From contig NZ_FNHY01000001.1 of assembly GCF_900103605.1 (NCBI RefSeq), forward strand, positions 62,001 to 126,000: a stretch of DNA of 64,000 nucleotides, given 5' to 3'. Source of the DNA: Psychrobacillus sp. OK028 (lineage in GTDB: Bacteria > Bacillota > Bacilli > Bacillales_A > Planococcaceae). The notes under the pieces were generated by a model. The model ran no database searches. It was not told the origin of the DNA and was given only the letters and a program-made list of their open reading frames with translations. The number at the start of each line of letters is the position of its first letter. Within the stretch, counting starts at the first letter, position 1. This document shows, one piece after another, positions 45,528 through 53,740 of this stretch. Made by a program: the position numbers and the translations under genes.

Positions 45528-47244
45528 GCTAGATCCATTCACACTTGAGATTGTAAAAGACTCTCTATTATCCGCTGGGGATGAGATGTTCGTTGCATTA
45601 GCGCGTACTTCTATGAGTCCAATTATATATGAAGTATTGGATTATGCGAGTGGTTTAACAGATGCACATGGAAATTTATTGACACAAGGAAATGGTGTAA
45701 CAGGGTTCATTGGTATGCTGACGTTTATGGTAAAAGAGACATTAAATAAATACCCTGGAGAGAAATTAAAAGAGGGAGATATCATTATTATTAATGACCC
45801 TTACCAAGGAGGGGGCTCCCATTTATCAGATGTTGGTCTTGTGATGCCTATTTTCTATAAAGGTGAACTTGTTGCTTTTTCTGCAAACAAAGCTCACTGG
45901 ACTGAAGTAGGTGGGAAAGACCCAGGTTCCTTTACGAATGATTCAGTAGATATCTTTCAGGAGGGTCTTCAATTTTCCTGTATTAAGCTTTATGACGAAG
46001 GGAAATTAAATGAAGGAATAGTAGAAATTATCCGCTCTAATGTTCGATTCCCTGACTTATCATTAGGAGATATGTTTGCTCAAGTAGCTGCTCTTCGAAC
46101 AGGAGATCGACGAGTAAGAGAATTATGTGAAAAGCATTCTATAGAAACTATCCTAGCAGCTATTGAATACCACTTAGAGCACGGGGAAGCTATTTCTCGT
46201 CAAGAGTTGAAGAAACTTCCGAAAGGTGAATTCTATGCGGAGGACTTTATTGATACAGATGGAATTGGCAATGGACCTTTCCCTATTAAAGTAAAGGTTA
46301 CTATAACGGATGATGAGTTTATATGTGATTTTAGAGGGAGCTCACCGCAAGTTCCTGGTCCGATGAACTGTTCTTATACGGGGCTTGTATCTGCTGTCCG
46401 TGCAATTTTCCTAGCTATTACAAACCCTGACCAAGATGTAAATGATGGGGTATTTCGACCATTAAAAATTATCGTGGATCCAAAATCTATTATGTCTGCA
46501 GAACGTCCTGTCCCTGTTTCCAATTACTTTGAAACACTACTTGGCAGTTTAGATTTAGTTTGGAAAGCAATGGCTCCACATATTCCTACTCGCTTGAATG
46601 CAGGACAATTTTTATCGGTATGTGCTGTAACATTGTCGGGTAACCATCAAGATACCCAAGAACCATTTCTAATTGTGGAACCATCTGTAGGAGGCTGGGG
46701 AGGTTCTATCGATAAAGACGGTGCATCTGGGCAATTCTGTTTTTCCGATGGTGAAACCTACAATGTACCTGTAGAGGTTGCGGAGACTAGGTATGGAGTA
46801 TTACTTGATGAATATAGTCTTCGACAAGACGGCAATGGAGCGGGTGCCGGGAAATTTGTTGGTGGGAAAGGTGTTATTCGCTCCTACCGCGCACTTTCTG
46901 ATGGACAAGCGGTAACGGTGACATTTGGTCGTAATAAGTTTTTACCTTGGGGAATTGACAAGGGGAATCAAGGTTCCCCAAATGAATTTTACGTAAAAAA
47001 ATCTACAGGAGAAGTAGATGGACCTTACGGAGTTTATCCACGCTATAAGTTGAATACAAATGATGTGGTTCAACTCATGACTGGTACCGGTGGAGGTTAC
47101 GGAGATCCACTAGAGCGCCCCGCCGCTCAAGTTGCGTCAGACGTGAAAAATGGTTACTTTTCAATAGATGAGGCTCGCAAGTATTTCTTAGTAGATGTAA
47201 ATGAAGATACATTCGAATATCAAGAATTACCTGGCAGAAGATAA
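45511..47244 (+). CDS. hyuB: hydantoinase/oxoprolinase B subunit, first copy
   Basis: The 577-residue product has the HyuB start (DPFTLEIVKDSLLSAGDEMFVALARTSMSPIIYEVLDYASGLTDAHGNL), the IIINDPYQGGGSHLSDVGLV block, the FRGSSPQVPGPMNCSY segment and the C-terminal GTGGGYGDPLERP. It overlaps hyuA by 17 bases, behind AAAGGGGG, and works with it as a heteromeric ring-opening ATP-dependent amidohydrolase. The pair lies between a cupin regulator and a small cupin protein, which suits a dedicated catabolic operon. Confidence 0.9.
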   Translation: MTTTTKLDPFTLEIVKDSLLSAGDEMFVALARTSMSPIIYEVLDYASGLTDAHGNLLTQGNGVTGFIGMLTFMVKETLNKYPGEKLKEGDIIIINDPYQGGGSHLSDVGLVMPIFYKGELVAFSANKAHWTEVGGKDPGSFTNDSVDIFQEGLQFSCIKLYDEGKLNEGIVEIIRSNVRFPDLSLGDMFAQVAALRTGDRRVRELCEKHSIETILAAIEYHLEHGEAISRQELKKLPKGEFYAEDFIDTDGIGNGPFPIKVKVTITDDEFICDFRGSSPQVPGPMNCSYTGLVSAVRAIFLAITNPDQDVNDGVFRPLKIIVDPKSIMSAERPVPVSNYFETLLGSLDLVWKAMAPHIPTRLNAGQFLSVCAVTLSGNHQDTQEPFLIVEPSVGGWGGSIDKDGASGQFCFSDGETYNVPVEVAETRYGVLLDEYSLRQDGNGAGAGKFVGGKGVIRSYRALSDGQAVTVTFGRNKFLPWGIDKGNQGSPNEFYVKKSTGEVDGPYGVYPRYKLNTNDVVQLMTGTGGGYGDPLERPAAQVASDVKNGYFSIDEARKYFLVDVNEDTFEYQELPGRR

Positions 47245-47262
47245 ATAAAGGAGATTTTTCAA

Positions 47263-47577
47263 ATGAAAAAACAAACACCGCAAGTAACTAACGAAATTGT
47301 ACAAAACTTATTTCATGATCAATATCCAAATACAGAAGTAAAGTTTGGATATGTATCTGTTCCAGTGGGAGAAAGATTACCAAAAGAAGGAACGAATGCA
47401 CATGAGGAGCAAGAATACTCTTATATGCTAAGAGGAACTCTACGAGGTGTTTCCGGTGGTGAACCTTATGAAATAAGTGCTGGAGAAGCGTCATTAATCC
47501 CAGCGGGCGAACAACATTGGTGTATTAATGATGGAGACGAGCCAGTAGAATTAGTATTTGCATTAGTAAAGGGATAA
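47263..47577 (+). CDS. small cupin-domain protein
   Basis: The 104-residue product is a single cupin_2 barrel, with the EEQEYSYMLRGTLRGVSGGEPYEISAGEASLIPAGEQHWCIN region as the two cupin motifs. Candidate metal ligands are in AHEEQEY and QHW. It starts 18 bases after hyuB behind AAAGGAG. It may be an isomerase, racemase or sensor-type protein acting on the ring-opening product or substrate. No function is assignable from the sequence. Confidence 0.75.
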   Translation: MKKQTPQVTNEIVQNLFHDQYPNTEVKFGYVSVPVGERLPKEGTNAHEEQEYSYMLRGTLRGVSGGEPYEISAGEASLIPAGEQHWCINDGDEPVELVFALVKG

Positions 47578-47586
47578 TAAACCGTC

Positions 47587-47609
47587 GGGGGGGGGGGGGG
47601 AACCCCCCC
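47587..47609 (+). repeat. G14 homopolymer followed by C7 in an operon gap
   Basis: Fourteen G residues (47587-47600), two A and seven C (47603-47609) lie between the cupin and NCS1 permease genes. The G and C runs could pair as a tight hairpin. Such a tract is prone to slippage and to assembly error. Confidence 0.8.
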
Positions 47610-47634
47610 ACTATATAAAAAAGGGGTGTTATAA

Positions 47635-48945
47635 ATGGAGAATCATAAATCGGAAGAAAAAACATCATTTTTAGGAAACGATCCGGCCTTATCGGCTATT
47701 CCAGAAAAAGATCGTCAGCATTGGATTACACCAACGATGATTTTCGGTGGACTAGAATTTACGATTCCAGTATTAATGGTAGGAGCAGCATTAACTGCGA
47801 GCTTCGGTTTAAGTAAAATACTATTTATTCTGATCGTTGCATTATTTGGGTTTCAATGGGTTGGTAACACTTTGGCAGGATATATGGGTGCAAAAACTGG
47901 TAGATCTTCTTCCGTTATTGCTAAAACGAGCTTCGGGTCCCTTCAAGCAAAAGTTATCGTTGGATTAACAATCTTTGTTGTATCACTTGGTTGGTGGGCA
48001 CTACAAACTGCAGTTGCTGGTAATGCGATGTCTGCCATGTTTGGTATCGATTATGAAACGAACTGGATTGGATGGGCAATTATAACAACTATTGCCGGAC
48101 TTTTATTCGCAGCACCTTCTATTATAGGATATGGTTCGATGAAATGGACCGACTATCTTGCTGTACCATCCGGACTAATTTTGATCATTGGTGGGATTTA
48201 TCTTGCTTTGAAAAACACAGGGTGGGAAACAATAACATCTTGGAATCCTGAACCTACGATGACTATTTTTGCTGCTATCAGTTTAGTTATTGGTGTGAAT
48301 GTTTCGCAATGGGTTATCGCATCTGACTATACTCGGTATGCAAAACCTACTTGGAGAGATAACTGGATAATTCCAAGTGGTATCGTATTAATTGGATTTC
48401 CGTTATTTATAGTAGGAGCAATTATGTCTGTTGGAGTTGGGGACCCGGATATTGTTAATGTCATGATGAATCTTGGCTTTCCAGTATGGGGCTTTCTTAT
48501 TCTTTGGTTAGCAACTTGGACGTCCCAACTAGTAAACAACTATAGTATGGGTCTTGCATTAGCAAACGTATTAAATGTAAATTCCGGTAAAGGACGTGCC
48601 TTTCTTACATTAATCGGCACAATTATAGCGATTGTCATCGCATTAATGGGTATTTTAGAATATTTTATGGACTTCTTATACTTAACAGCACTTTTGTATC
48701 CAGCAATCGCGGGTGTTATGATGGGTGATTTTTTCTTCATTCGCAGACAGCAATGGAAAGACATCCCAGGATGGAACTGGATGGCTACTATTGCAGTAGT
48801 TGCAGGGATTACAATAGGTTACATCACACAATATATTAGCCCAATGGGATTACCTGCCGTTCAATCTCTATTAGTTTCCATCGCAGTATATATTATTGCC
48901 ATGAAAGTTAAAAAGAAAGTAGCACCAGACCGTTTTACTGTTTGA
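47635..48945 (+). CDS. NCS1-type nucleobase/hydantoin:cation symporter
   Basis: The 436-residue product has about 12 membrane segments and belongs to the CodB-like branch (TPTMIFGGLEFTIPVLMVGAALTASFGL and later NVSQWVIASDYTRYAKPTW). NCS1 proteins import cytosine, allantoin, hydantoins or pyridoxine with H+ or Na+. It starts at ATG 47635 behind AAAGGGGTG, 57 bases after the cupin gene. Its position after hyuAB makes it the probable uptake system for the imide substrate, a common pairing with hydantoin catabolism (Mhp1-type). Confidence 0.85.
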   Translation: MENHKSEEKTSFLGNDPALSAIPEKDRQHWITPTMIFGGLEFTIPVLMVGAALTASFGLSKILFILIVALFGFQWVGNTLAGYMGAKTGRSSSVIAKTSFGSLQAKVIVGLTIFVVSLGWWALQTAVAGNAMSAMFGIDYETNWIGWAIITTIAGLLFAAPSIIGYGSMKWTDYLAVPSGLILIIGGIYLALKNTGWETITSWNPEPTMTIFAAISLVIGVNVSQWVIASDYTRYAKPTWRDNWIIPSGIVLIGFPLFIVGAIMSVGVGDPDIVNVMMNLGFPVWGFLILWLATWTSQLVNNYSMGLALANVLNVNSGKGRAFLTLIGTIIAIVIALMGILEYFMDFLYLTALLYPAIAGVMMGDFFFIRRQQWKDIPGWNWMATIAVVAGITIGYITQYISPMGLPAVQSLLVSIAVYIIAMKVKKKVAPDRFTV

Positions 48946-48992
48946 GAGATTGGTTAATAGGTAAATAGAAGATATACAGATGAACCAATTAA

Positions 48993-49027
48993 AAAGAGAG
49001 AGTTGCTATGGCAACTCTCTCTTTAGT
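48993..49027 (+). terminator. terminator after the NCS1 permease gene
   Basis: AAAGAGAGAGTTGC at 48993-49006 pairs perfectly with GCAACTCTCTCTTT at 49011-49024 (14 bp, TATG loop). It closes the hyuAB operon. Confidence 0.85.
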
Positions 49028-49079
49028 CTTGTAGCATCCCAAGCATAGGTTTTATACTTTTTTCATGAAGCTTCATAAA

Positions 49080-49385
49080 GTCATTAAGTGAATAACAACC
49101 AAACATCATCTCGGGTCAGTAGGTTTCGAACGTCGAATAGATATTCATCTCCGCACCTGTGATGGAAAGTCGCTACATTCGCTCGGTCAAGACCATCCGG
49201 AATATATAGTGCCTTGGTCTCCCATCATGGCGTGACGGATATCATAACATACCCCGAGGACGCGTAATCGAACCGCTTCATAGTTTTTATTTCCATTTCC
49301 TCTCCAACAATCTTATGTAGTGTATCGTATAGCTCTTCAAGATGATGAAAATGCCAGTTGTAGTAACGCCAGTGAGGTACGGTGT
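49080..49385 (-). pseudogene. decayed minus-strand coding remnant, unidentified
   Basis: The minus strand carries two linked pieces: WRYYNWHFHHLEELYDTLHK...KRFDYASSGYVMISVTP, a stop, and then IPDGLDRANVATFHHRCGDEYLFDVRNLLTRDD in another frame. Codon choice is gene-like, but stops break it and no start or ribosome site is visible. I do not recognise the family. It fills most of the gap between the hyuAB operon and the SLH protein gene. Confidence 0.4.
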
Positions 49386-49494
49386 ATTGCTACACGACCA
49401 TTACAAATAACTACAATTCAACACTAAAAAAAGCGCAATTATGATAATATAATAGTTGGAAAAAAGAAAATACATAGATAAGGAATTAAACCAA

Positions 49495-51147
49495 ATGAAA
49501 AAGATTAAAATGTTTCTTGTAGTATTAGTATGTTTTGTTTTATTTGCCCCTTCTGCAGGAGCTCAATCCTTCAAGGATGTTCCCTTAGACCACTGGGCGC
49601 ATGATGAAATCCGATTTCTTACAGACAAACAAGTAATTCGTGGATTTTCGGATAGTAGCTTCAAGCCGCTAACAACACTGACGCGTAAGGATGCCGCAGT
49701 AATGATTGTACGAGCGTTAAAACTTCCGGTGGTACAACGTCCTACTGTAAAGCCAACTGATTTGAAGCCAACGATGGGTGGCTATGCTGAAATGATGATA
49801 GCAGCCAATAAAGGGATGTTCACGATCACTAATAATTCATTTAAACCTGGTAGCCCGCTTACTCGTGAAGAGATGGCTCGTGTACTTGCCGTCGCTTATG
49901 ACTATAAAGGTGCCGGAAAGTCAATCTTCAAAGATCTTTCGAAGACTAGCCCCTATTATAAATTCATAGATGCAATCGCCCAAAATGACATCACAACAGG
50001 CTACTCGGACGGAACATTCAAACCAAAAGTTGCCGTGAATCGTGCGCAATTTTCAACATTTTTGAAGCGAGTATACGAGCAGCCACTTTCGTATACGGTG
50101 AAGCAAGATGGGAAAGTGCTGCAGGAGTTCCGATCAGCAGAAGAGGCGATCACACTAGCAGTGAAATATCCAAGAGCAACTGTTCATCCCAAAAATAATT
50201 CTCTTATGAATTATGGTACCAAACCAGCTGCGCTCACGCCGACCGGTATTAAAAATGGAGTCCTTATATACAATGGATCTGAAAAGGAATATTTTTCCTC
50301 GGACTTTTTTAAACCTTATTTAACAAACGGGACGAGTACCCTTTTCGATACATTTGTTGTGCTCGGCCGTACGTATGCAGGTGGTGAATTCGCCGAAACA
50401 TCCAAAAATAAAGCGAACTACAAAGAGTGGAAATGGTACGCAGATACGACGTTTGCCAAAGACGGGGCACTAGATGCGTTGAATCGTGCTGCAGCAAATG
50501 AAAACCGAAAAGTTCAAGTGTATATTGCAATCCCGTATCCTAAACGAAACGAGTCTATCATTAAACTGGACGGCGCAAAAGTGAAGAATACATTGCAAAC
50601 ACGTGAGCAACTAGTCAACTGGTATATCTCCACAGTTGAAGATAAATGGAAAAAACAAAATTATAGCAACATTACGATGAAGGGCTACTATTGGCTAAAC
50701 GAAACCGTTATCCATGCGGATGACGAACGTCTAGTCACAAGTTCAGCCAAAAAAATCCATAACCTAAACAAAAAGTTTATATATGCACCTCATGCACGTA
50801 CAACAAATTTTGAAAACTGGAAGTATTACGGTTTTGACGGTGCCTATTTACAACCAAACACATTCAGACTGTCATTAGGCGATCCTCAAAAGAGGTTACA
50901 CAAGGCATTTCTAGAATCACAAATAAAAGGAAGTGGCATCACCCTAGAAGTCGACTCCTACTCCCCGCATCAGATGGAGGCAGGACTTAAGAACTTCGAA
51001 CAATATGTAGAATTCGCCCAGCGCTATGGATTAAAAGGACAAAGCCTACTACTATACCAAGGTACAGACATGGTGAATCGTATGGGAGTCTACAAACAAG
51101 CTCCTTATCAAGAAGCTTACCGCCAGCTGAGTGAACTGCTTCAGTAG
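49495..51147 (+). CDS. SLH-anchored exoprotein with C-terminal DUF4855
   Basis: I choose the ATG at 49495 (AAGGA about 10 bases upstream; the preceding frame to 49456 adds only a charged leader). The 550-residue product has a signal peptide ending near GAQS, three SLH domains (about residues 24-195: SFKDVPLDHWAHDEIRFL, FKDLSKTSPYYKFIDAI), then a C-terminal domain matching DUF4855 (LIYNGSEKEYF, FVVLGRTYAGGEFAETS, GYYWLNETVI, YGFDGAYLQPN). DUF4855 is a glycoside-hydrolase-like TIM-barrel family found on Gram-positive surfaces; its activity is not established. The gene appears monocistronic and is followed by repeat copy B. Confidence 0.85.
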   Translation: MKKIKMFLVVLVCFVLFAPSAGAQSFKDVPLDHWAHDEIRFLTDKQVIRGFSDSSFKPLTTLTRKDAAVMIVRALKLPVVQRPTVKPTDLKPTMGGYAEMMIAANKGMFTITNNSFKPGSPLTREEMARVLAVAYDYKGAGKSIFKDLSKTSPYYKFIDAIAQNDITTGYSDGTFKPKVAVNRAQFSTFLKRVYEQPLSYTVKQDGKVLQEFRSAEEAITLAVKYPRATVHPKNNSLMNYGTKPAALTPTGIKNGVLIYNGSEKEYFSSDFFKPYLTNGTSTLFDTFVVLGRTYAGGEFAETSKNKANYKEWKWYADTTFAKDGALDALNRAAANENRKVQVYIAIPYPKRNESIIKLDGAKVKNTLQTREQLVNWYISTVEDKWKKQNYSNITMKGYYWLNETVIHADDERLVTSSAKKIHNLNKKFIYAPHARTTNFENWKYYGFDGAYLQPNTFRLSLGDPQKRLHKAFLESQIKGSGITLEVDSYSPHQMEAGLKNFEQYVEFAQRYGLKGQSLLLYQGTDMVNRMGVYKQAPYQEAYRQLSELLQ

Positions 51148-51203
51148 AAATGCTGTTTTAGGTAAGTACCTCTACAAACTTTATTAATAGATTAATAATA
51201 AAT

Positions 51204-51462
51204 AACTCTCCTTCTGTCCATAAAGGCGGAAGGAGAGTTTAATTTTTGGTGATAACATTGGAATAAACTCAGGTTCCGCTAGTAAAACTCAGTTGAACGA
51301 GAGTAACCAACCTAGTACCGAGAGTAAACTACGTCCGACCGCAAGTATCTACCAATGAGCGAGCGAGTAAACAACAAGTGAACGAGAATAAAGGTCATAT
51401 TTGTCCGACAGAAATATAAGATTAGCAAAACAACGTCCACTTTTAGACAGGTGGACGTTGTT
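51204..51462. repeat. composite repeat element, copy B: hairpin, 6 x 21-bp array, hairpin
   Basis: First hairpin: AACTCTCCTTCTGTC (51204-51218) pairs with 51225-51239 and also terminates the SLH gene. Array: AGTA at 51281, 51302, 51323, 51344 and 51366, then AATA at 51387, spacing 21, 21, 21, 22 and 21 bases. Second hairpin: AACAACGTCCAC at 51429-51440 pairs perfectly with GTGGACGTTGTT at 51451-51462. The bases 51463-51667 before the GntR gene end hold nothing I recognise. Confidence 0.85.
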
Positions 51463-51667
51463 ATTGATAAAACATTAATGGGTTGCTTCCTTTACCTTAG
51501 ACTCTCCTTGTCAATCCCCATCAAAAAGATTCTCTCTGCCAATTTACTAATGATTAGCTACATTCTTCTGTATATAATATGAAATAAAACAGCTGAGTTG
51601 AACATTCAGCAACATTATAGTCTGGAAAAAAATCAATTGAACTATTTTTATATACTATTCTAAAAGA

Positions 51668-52381
51668 CTATTTCTCATTGTGGTAGTACTTAAAAAACTC
51701 CATATGTTCTACCATTTTCTTTTTTGCTTCTACTTCATCCCCAGCTTTTATAGCTTCGAAAAGTTCTGGTAAACCTTCAATAATGGTTTTCTTTTCTTGT
51801 TCACTAATGAAAATATCCAGTTTAAAGTATGCATATACCAAAGATTCTACAAGTGTTTTAGCAAGTGGGTTATGTGTACATTCTGCCAACTTAATATGAA
51901 ACTTCGCATCAGCTTCAAAGATTTCTGATACGCTTTTTGTCAATATATCCGCAGGGGGCAGGAGTTTTTCTAACTCTTCTAAATCCTGATCTGTCCTTCT
52001 TTTTGCTGCTAACTCTGCACAAGGAACTTCAATCATTTTTCTAATTTCAAAAAGCTCCCATTTAGTTAACGTATTAAAAGTTAAAGAAAGCAAAATTATA
52101 TCCTGAACACTTTTCAAAGCTTTATCGGGGTGGAAATTGGCAACTATATAACCTTTCAATTTGGGAGATTCTCTTTGTATCAATTGAGATTCCACTAACA
52201 AATCTAAAGCTTCCCGTATTGTAGGTCTACTGACCGCAAATAGATCGGCTAACTCTTCTTGTTTAGGTAAACGATCTCCTGGAACTAACTCCTGTTTGTA
52301 GATTTGTTTTTGAATAGCAGTAGCAATTTGTAAAGGAATTGACTGTAATTCAAATTCTTTTAGTTTAGAAAGAATATCCAT
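51668..52381 (-). CDS. GntR-family (FadR subfamily) transcriptional regulator
   Basis: The 237-residue product has an N-terminal GntR winged helix (residues about 15-75: IQKQIYKQELVPGDRLPKQEELADLFAVSRPTIREALDLLVESQLI) and a C-terminal FCD domain (about 100-235) with metal-site residues such as DAKFHIKLAECTHNPL and MVEHMEFF. The gene is divergent from the M24 gene, and a palindrome in the gap is a likely operator. It probably represses the hydantoinase and ABC genes to the right until a substrate or metabolite binds. Confidence 0.9.
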   Translation of the reverse strand: MDILSKLKEFELQSIPLQIATAIQKQIYKQELVPGDRLPKQEELADLFAVSRPTIREALDLLVESQLIQRESPKLKGYIVANFHPDKALKSVQDIILLSLTFNTLTKWELFEIRKMIEVPCAELAAKRRTDQDLEELEKLLPPADILTKSVSEIFEADAKFHIKLAECTHNPLAKTLVESLVYAYFKLDIFISEQEKKTIIEGLPELFEAIKAGDEVEAKKKMVEHMEFFKYYHNEK

Positions 52382-52422
52382 ATAATTCTCCTTTATTATT
52401 TTAGTGATATATTTTTTTAATG

Positions 52423-52491
52423 TAAGAAAATTTTATGTAAATTTTTTTTACATGAAACTATATTGACATTAATTTTCTTATATCATACATT
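52423..52491. promoter_or_regulatory. divergent operator/promoter region with GntR palindromes
   Basis: ATGTAAA-N5-TTTACAT at 52435-52453 is a perfect palindrome of GntR-operator size. TAAGAAAATT at 52423-52432 and AATTTTCTTA at 52471-52480 form a second 10-bp inverted repeat around it. TTGACA at 52463-52468 followed 17 bases later by TACATT (52486-52491) is a sigma-A promoter candidate for the M24 gene, so the palindromes overlap or flank it. Confidence 0.6.
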
Positions 52492-52580
52492 ATAGTCAAA
52501 TCAATGTACAGAATTTTCGAATTATTGAAAGCGTTGCCATGTCTGTGATTGATAGGATGAAATCAGAAGGGGAGATAAAT

Positions 52581-53729
52581 ATGTCGAACAAATTAATGAC
52601 TAGTTACGATGAGCAAGCTGCAGTGAGGTATCGTTGGGATCAGTTAGATCTATTGATGGAAACTGAAAAGTTGGACGTAGTTGTTATTTACGGAAAAGGC
52701 ATTATTACTCAGTATGGTTTTTTATATTACTTTGGAGGTTATTATCCAATTCTTAGACCTGGATTTATCATTTATGCTAAAGGCCAAGAACCAGTTGCTT
52801 ATTATAGTACAAGGGCAGACAGTTATTTAGCTAAACATATGGGCTTTATAAAAGATTCAAGATATCTTGGTACAGGAGATGTAATACACTCCGAAGCAGA
52901 TTTATATAAACAAATTAGTGAATTGATCAATTCCTACGAACCGAATAGGGTAGGTGTTATTGGCTTAGAATCTATGATGAGTGGAAATCAAAGTACATTA
53001 TTTAAACAATTATTAGATGGAGAACTATTAGATATTACTAATAATGTGGAAAAAATTAAAGGAATTAAATCACCAGATGAGCAAGACGGAATACGTCAAT
53101 CATTCTCTGTAGCTCTTGAAAGTTTTGAAGAGTTCAAACATGCAATTAAACCTGGAAGAACTTCAGCTGAAATAGCTGCGGATATTGAAAAAATTGCTAG
53201 AGGTAAGGGAGCTATTGATACACTGATTTTTGTGGAAGAAGGACCATATTTCTTGCGAAAGCCCACATCGAATAAAATCACAAACAATTCATTAGTAACT
53301 GCTTATGTGGAAATGATCGATGAGAATGGCTACTGGGTTGAAAAGGGTGGATTATTTGTAGTAGGTGAAATATCAGTAGAAGAAATGAAACTTGCAGAAG
53401 CCTGTGTCAATGCTATGAAAGAAATTAACCAAACTTTAAAACCTGGAATTCCAGTAAATACAGTTGCAAATATTATTTCAAAGCATACAGAATCATTAAA
53501 AGTCAAAATGGGAATTTGGCATGGTCATGGAATTGGTGTTGATCATGATCTACCAATACTTACAGATACGGATACTAGTCTTTTAGAAGAAGGAATGGTA
53601 ATCAGTGTTCATCCCAACTTTTCGGACGGTGAAGAAAAGTTTGGTGCTAGTATAGCAGATGTTTTTGTTATCACGAAGGATGGAGCAGAATCCTTAAGCT
53701 CTGGAGAGTACGATATTATTAATATTTAA
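52581..53729 (+). CDS. M24-family pita-bread protein, creatinase-like, metal ligands lost
   Basis: I choose ATG 52581 because AAGGGGAGA lies about 9 bases upstream; an earlier ATG at 52539 is in frame but lacks such a site. The 382-residue product has a creatinase N-terminal domain (about 10-160) and an M24 pita-bread domain (about 165-370). The motif HGHGIGVDHDLP (His316) is kept, but other positions that bind two metals in aminopeptidases are changed: Glu244 near the first Asp position, His344 in GMVISVHPN where Glu is usual, and Ala359 in SIADVF where Glu is usual. Creatinase is metal-independent, so creatinase-like chemistry is plausible. It heads the second hydantoinase operon. Confidence 0.8.
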   Translation: MSNKLMTSYDEQAAVRYRWDQLDLLMETEKLDVVVIYGKGIITQYGFLYYFGGYYPILRPGFIIYAKGQEPVAYYSTRADSYLAKHMGFIKDSRYLGTGDVIHSEADLYKQISELINSYEPNRVGVIGLESMMSGNQSTLFKQLLDGELLDITNNVEKIKGIKSPDEQDGIRQSFSVALESFEEFKHAIKPGRTSAEIAADIEKIARGKGAIDTLIFVEEGPYFLRKPTSNKITNNSLVTAYVEMIDENGYWVEKGGLFVVGEISVEEMKLAEACVNAMKEINQTLKPGIPVNTVANIISKHTESLKVKMGIWHGHGIGVDHDLPILTDTDTSLLEEGMVISVHPNFSDGEEKFGASIADVFVITKDGAESLSSGEYDIINI

Positions 53730-53740
53730 GGAGGAAAACT

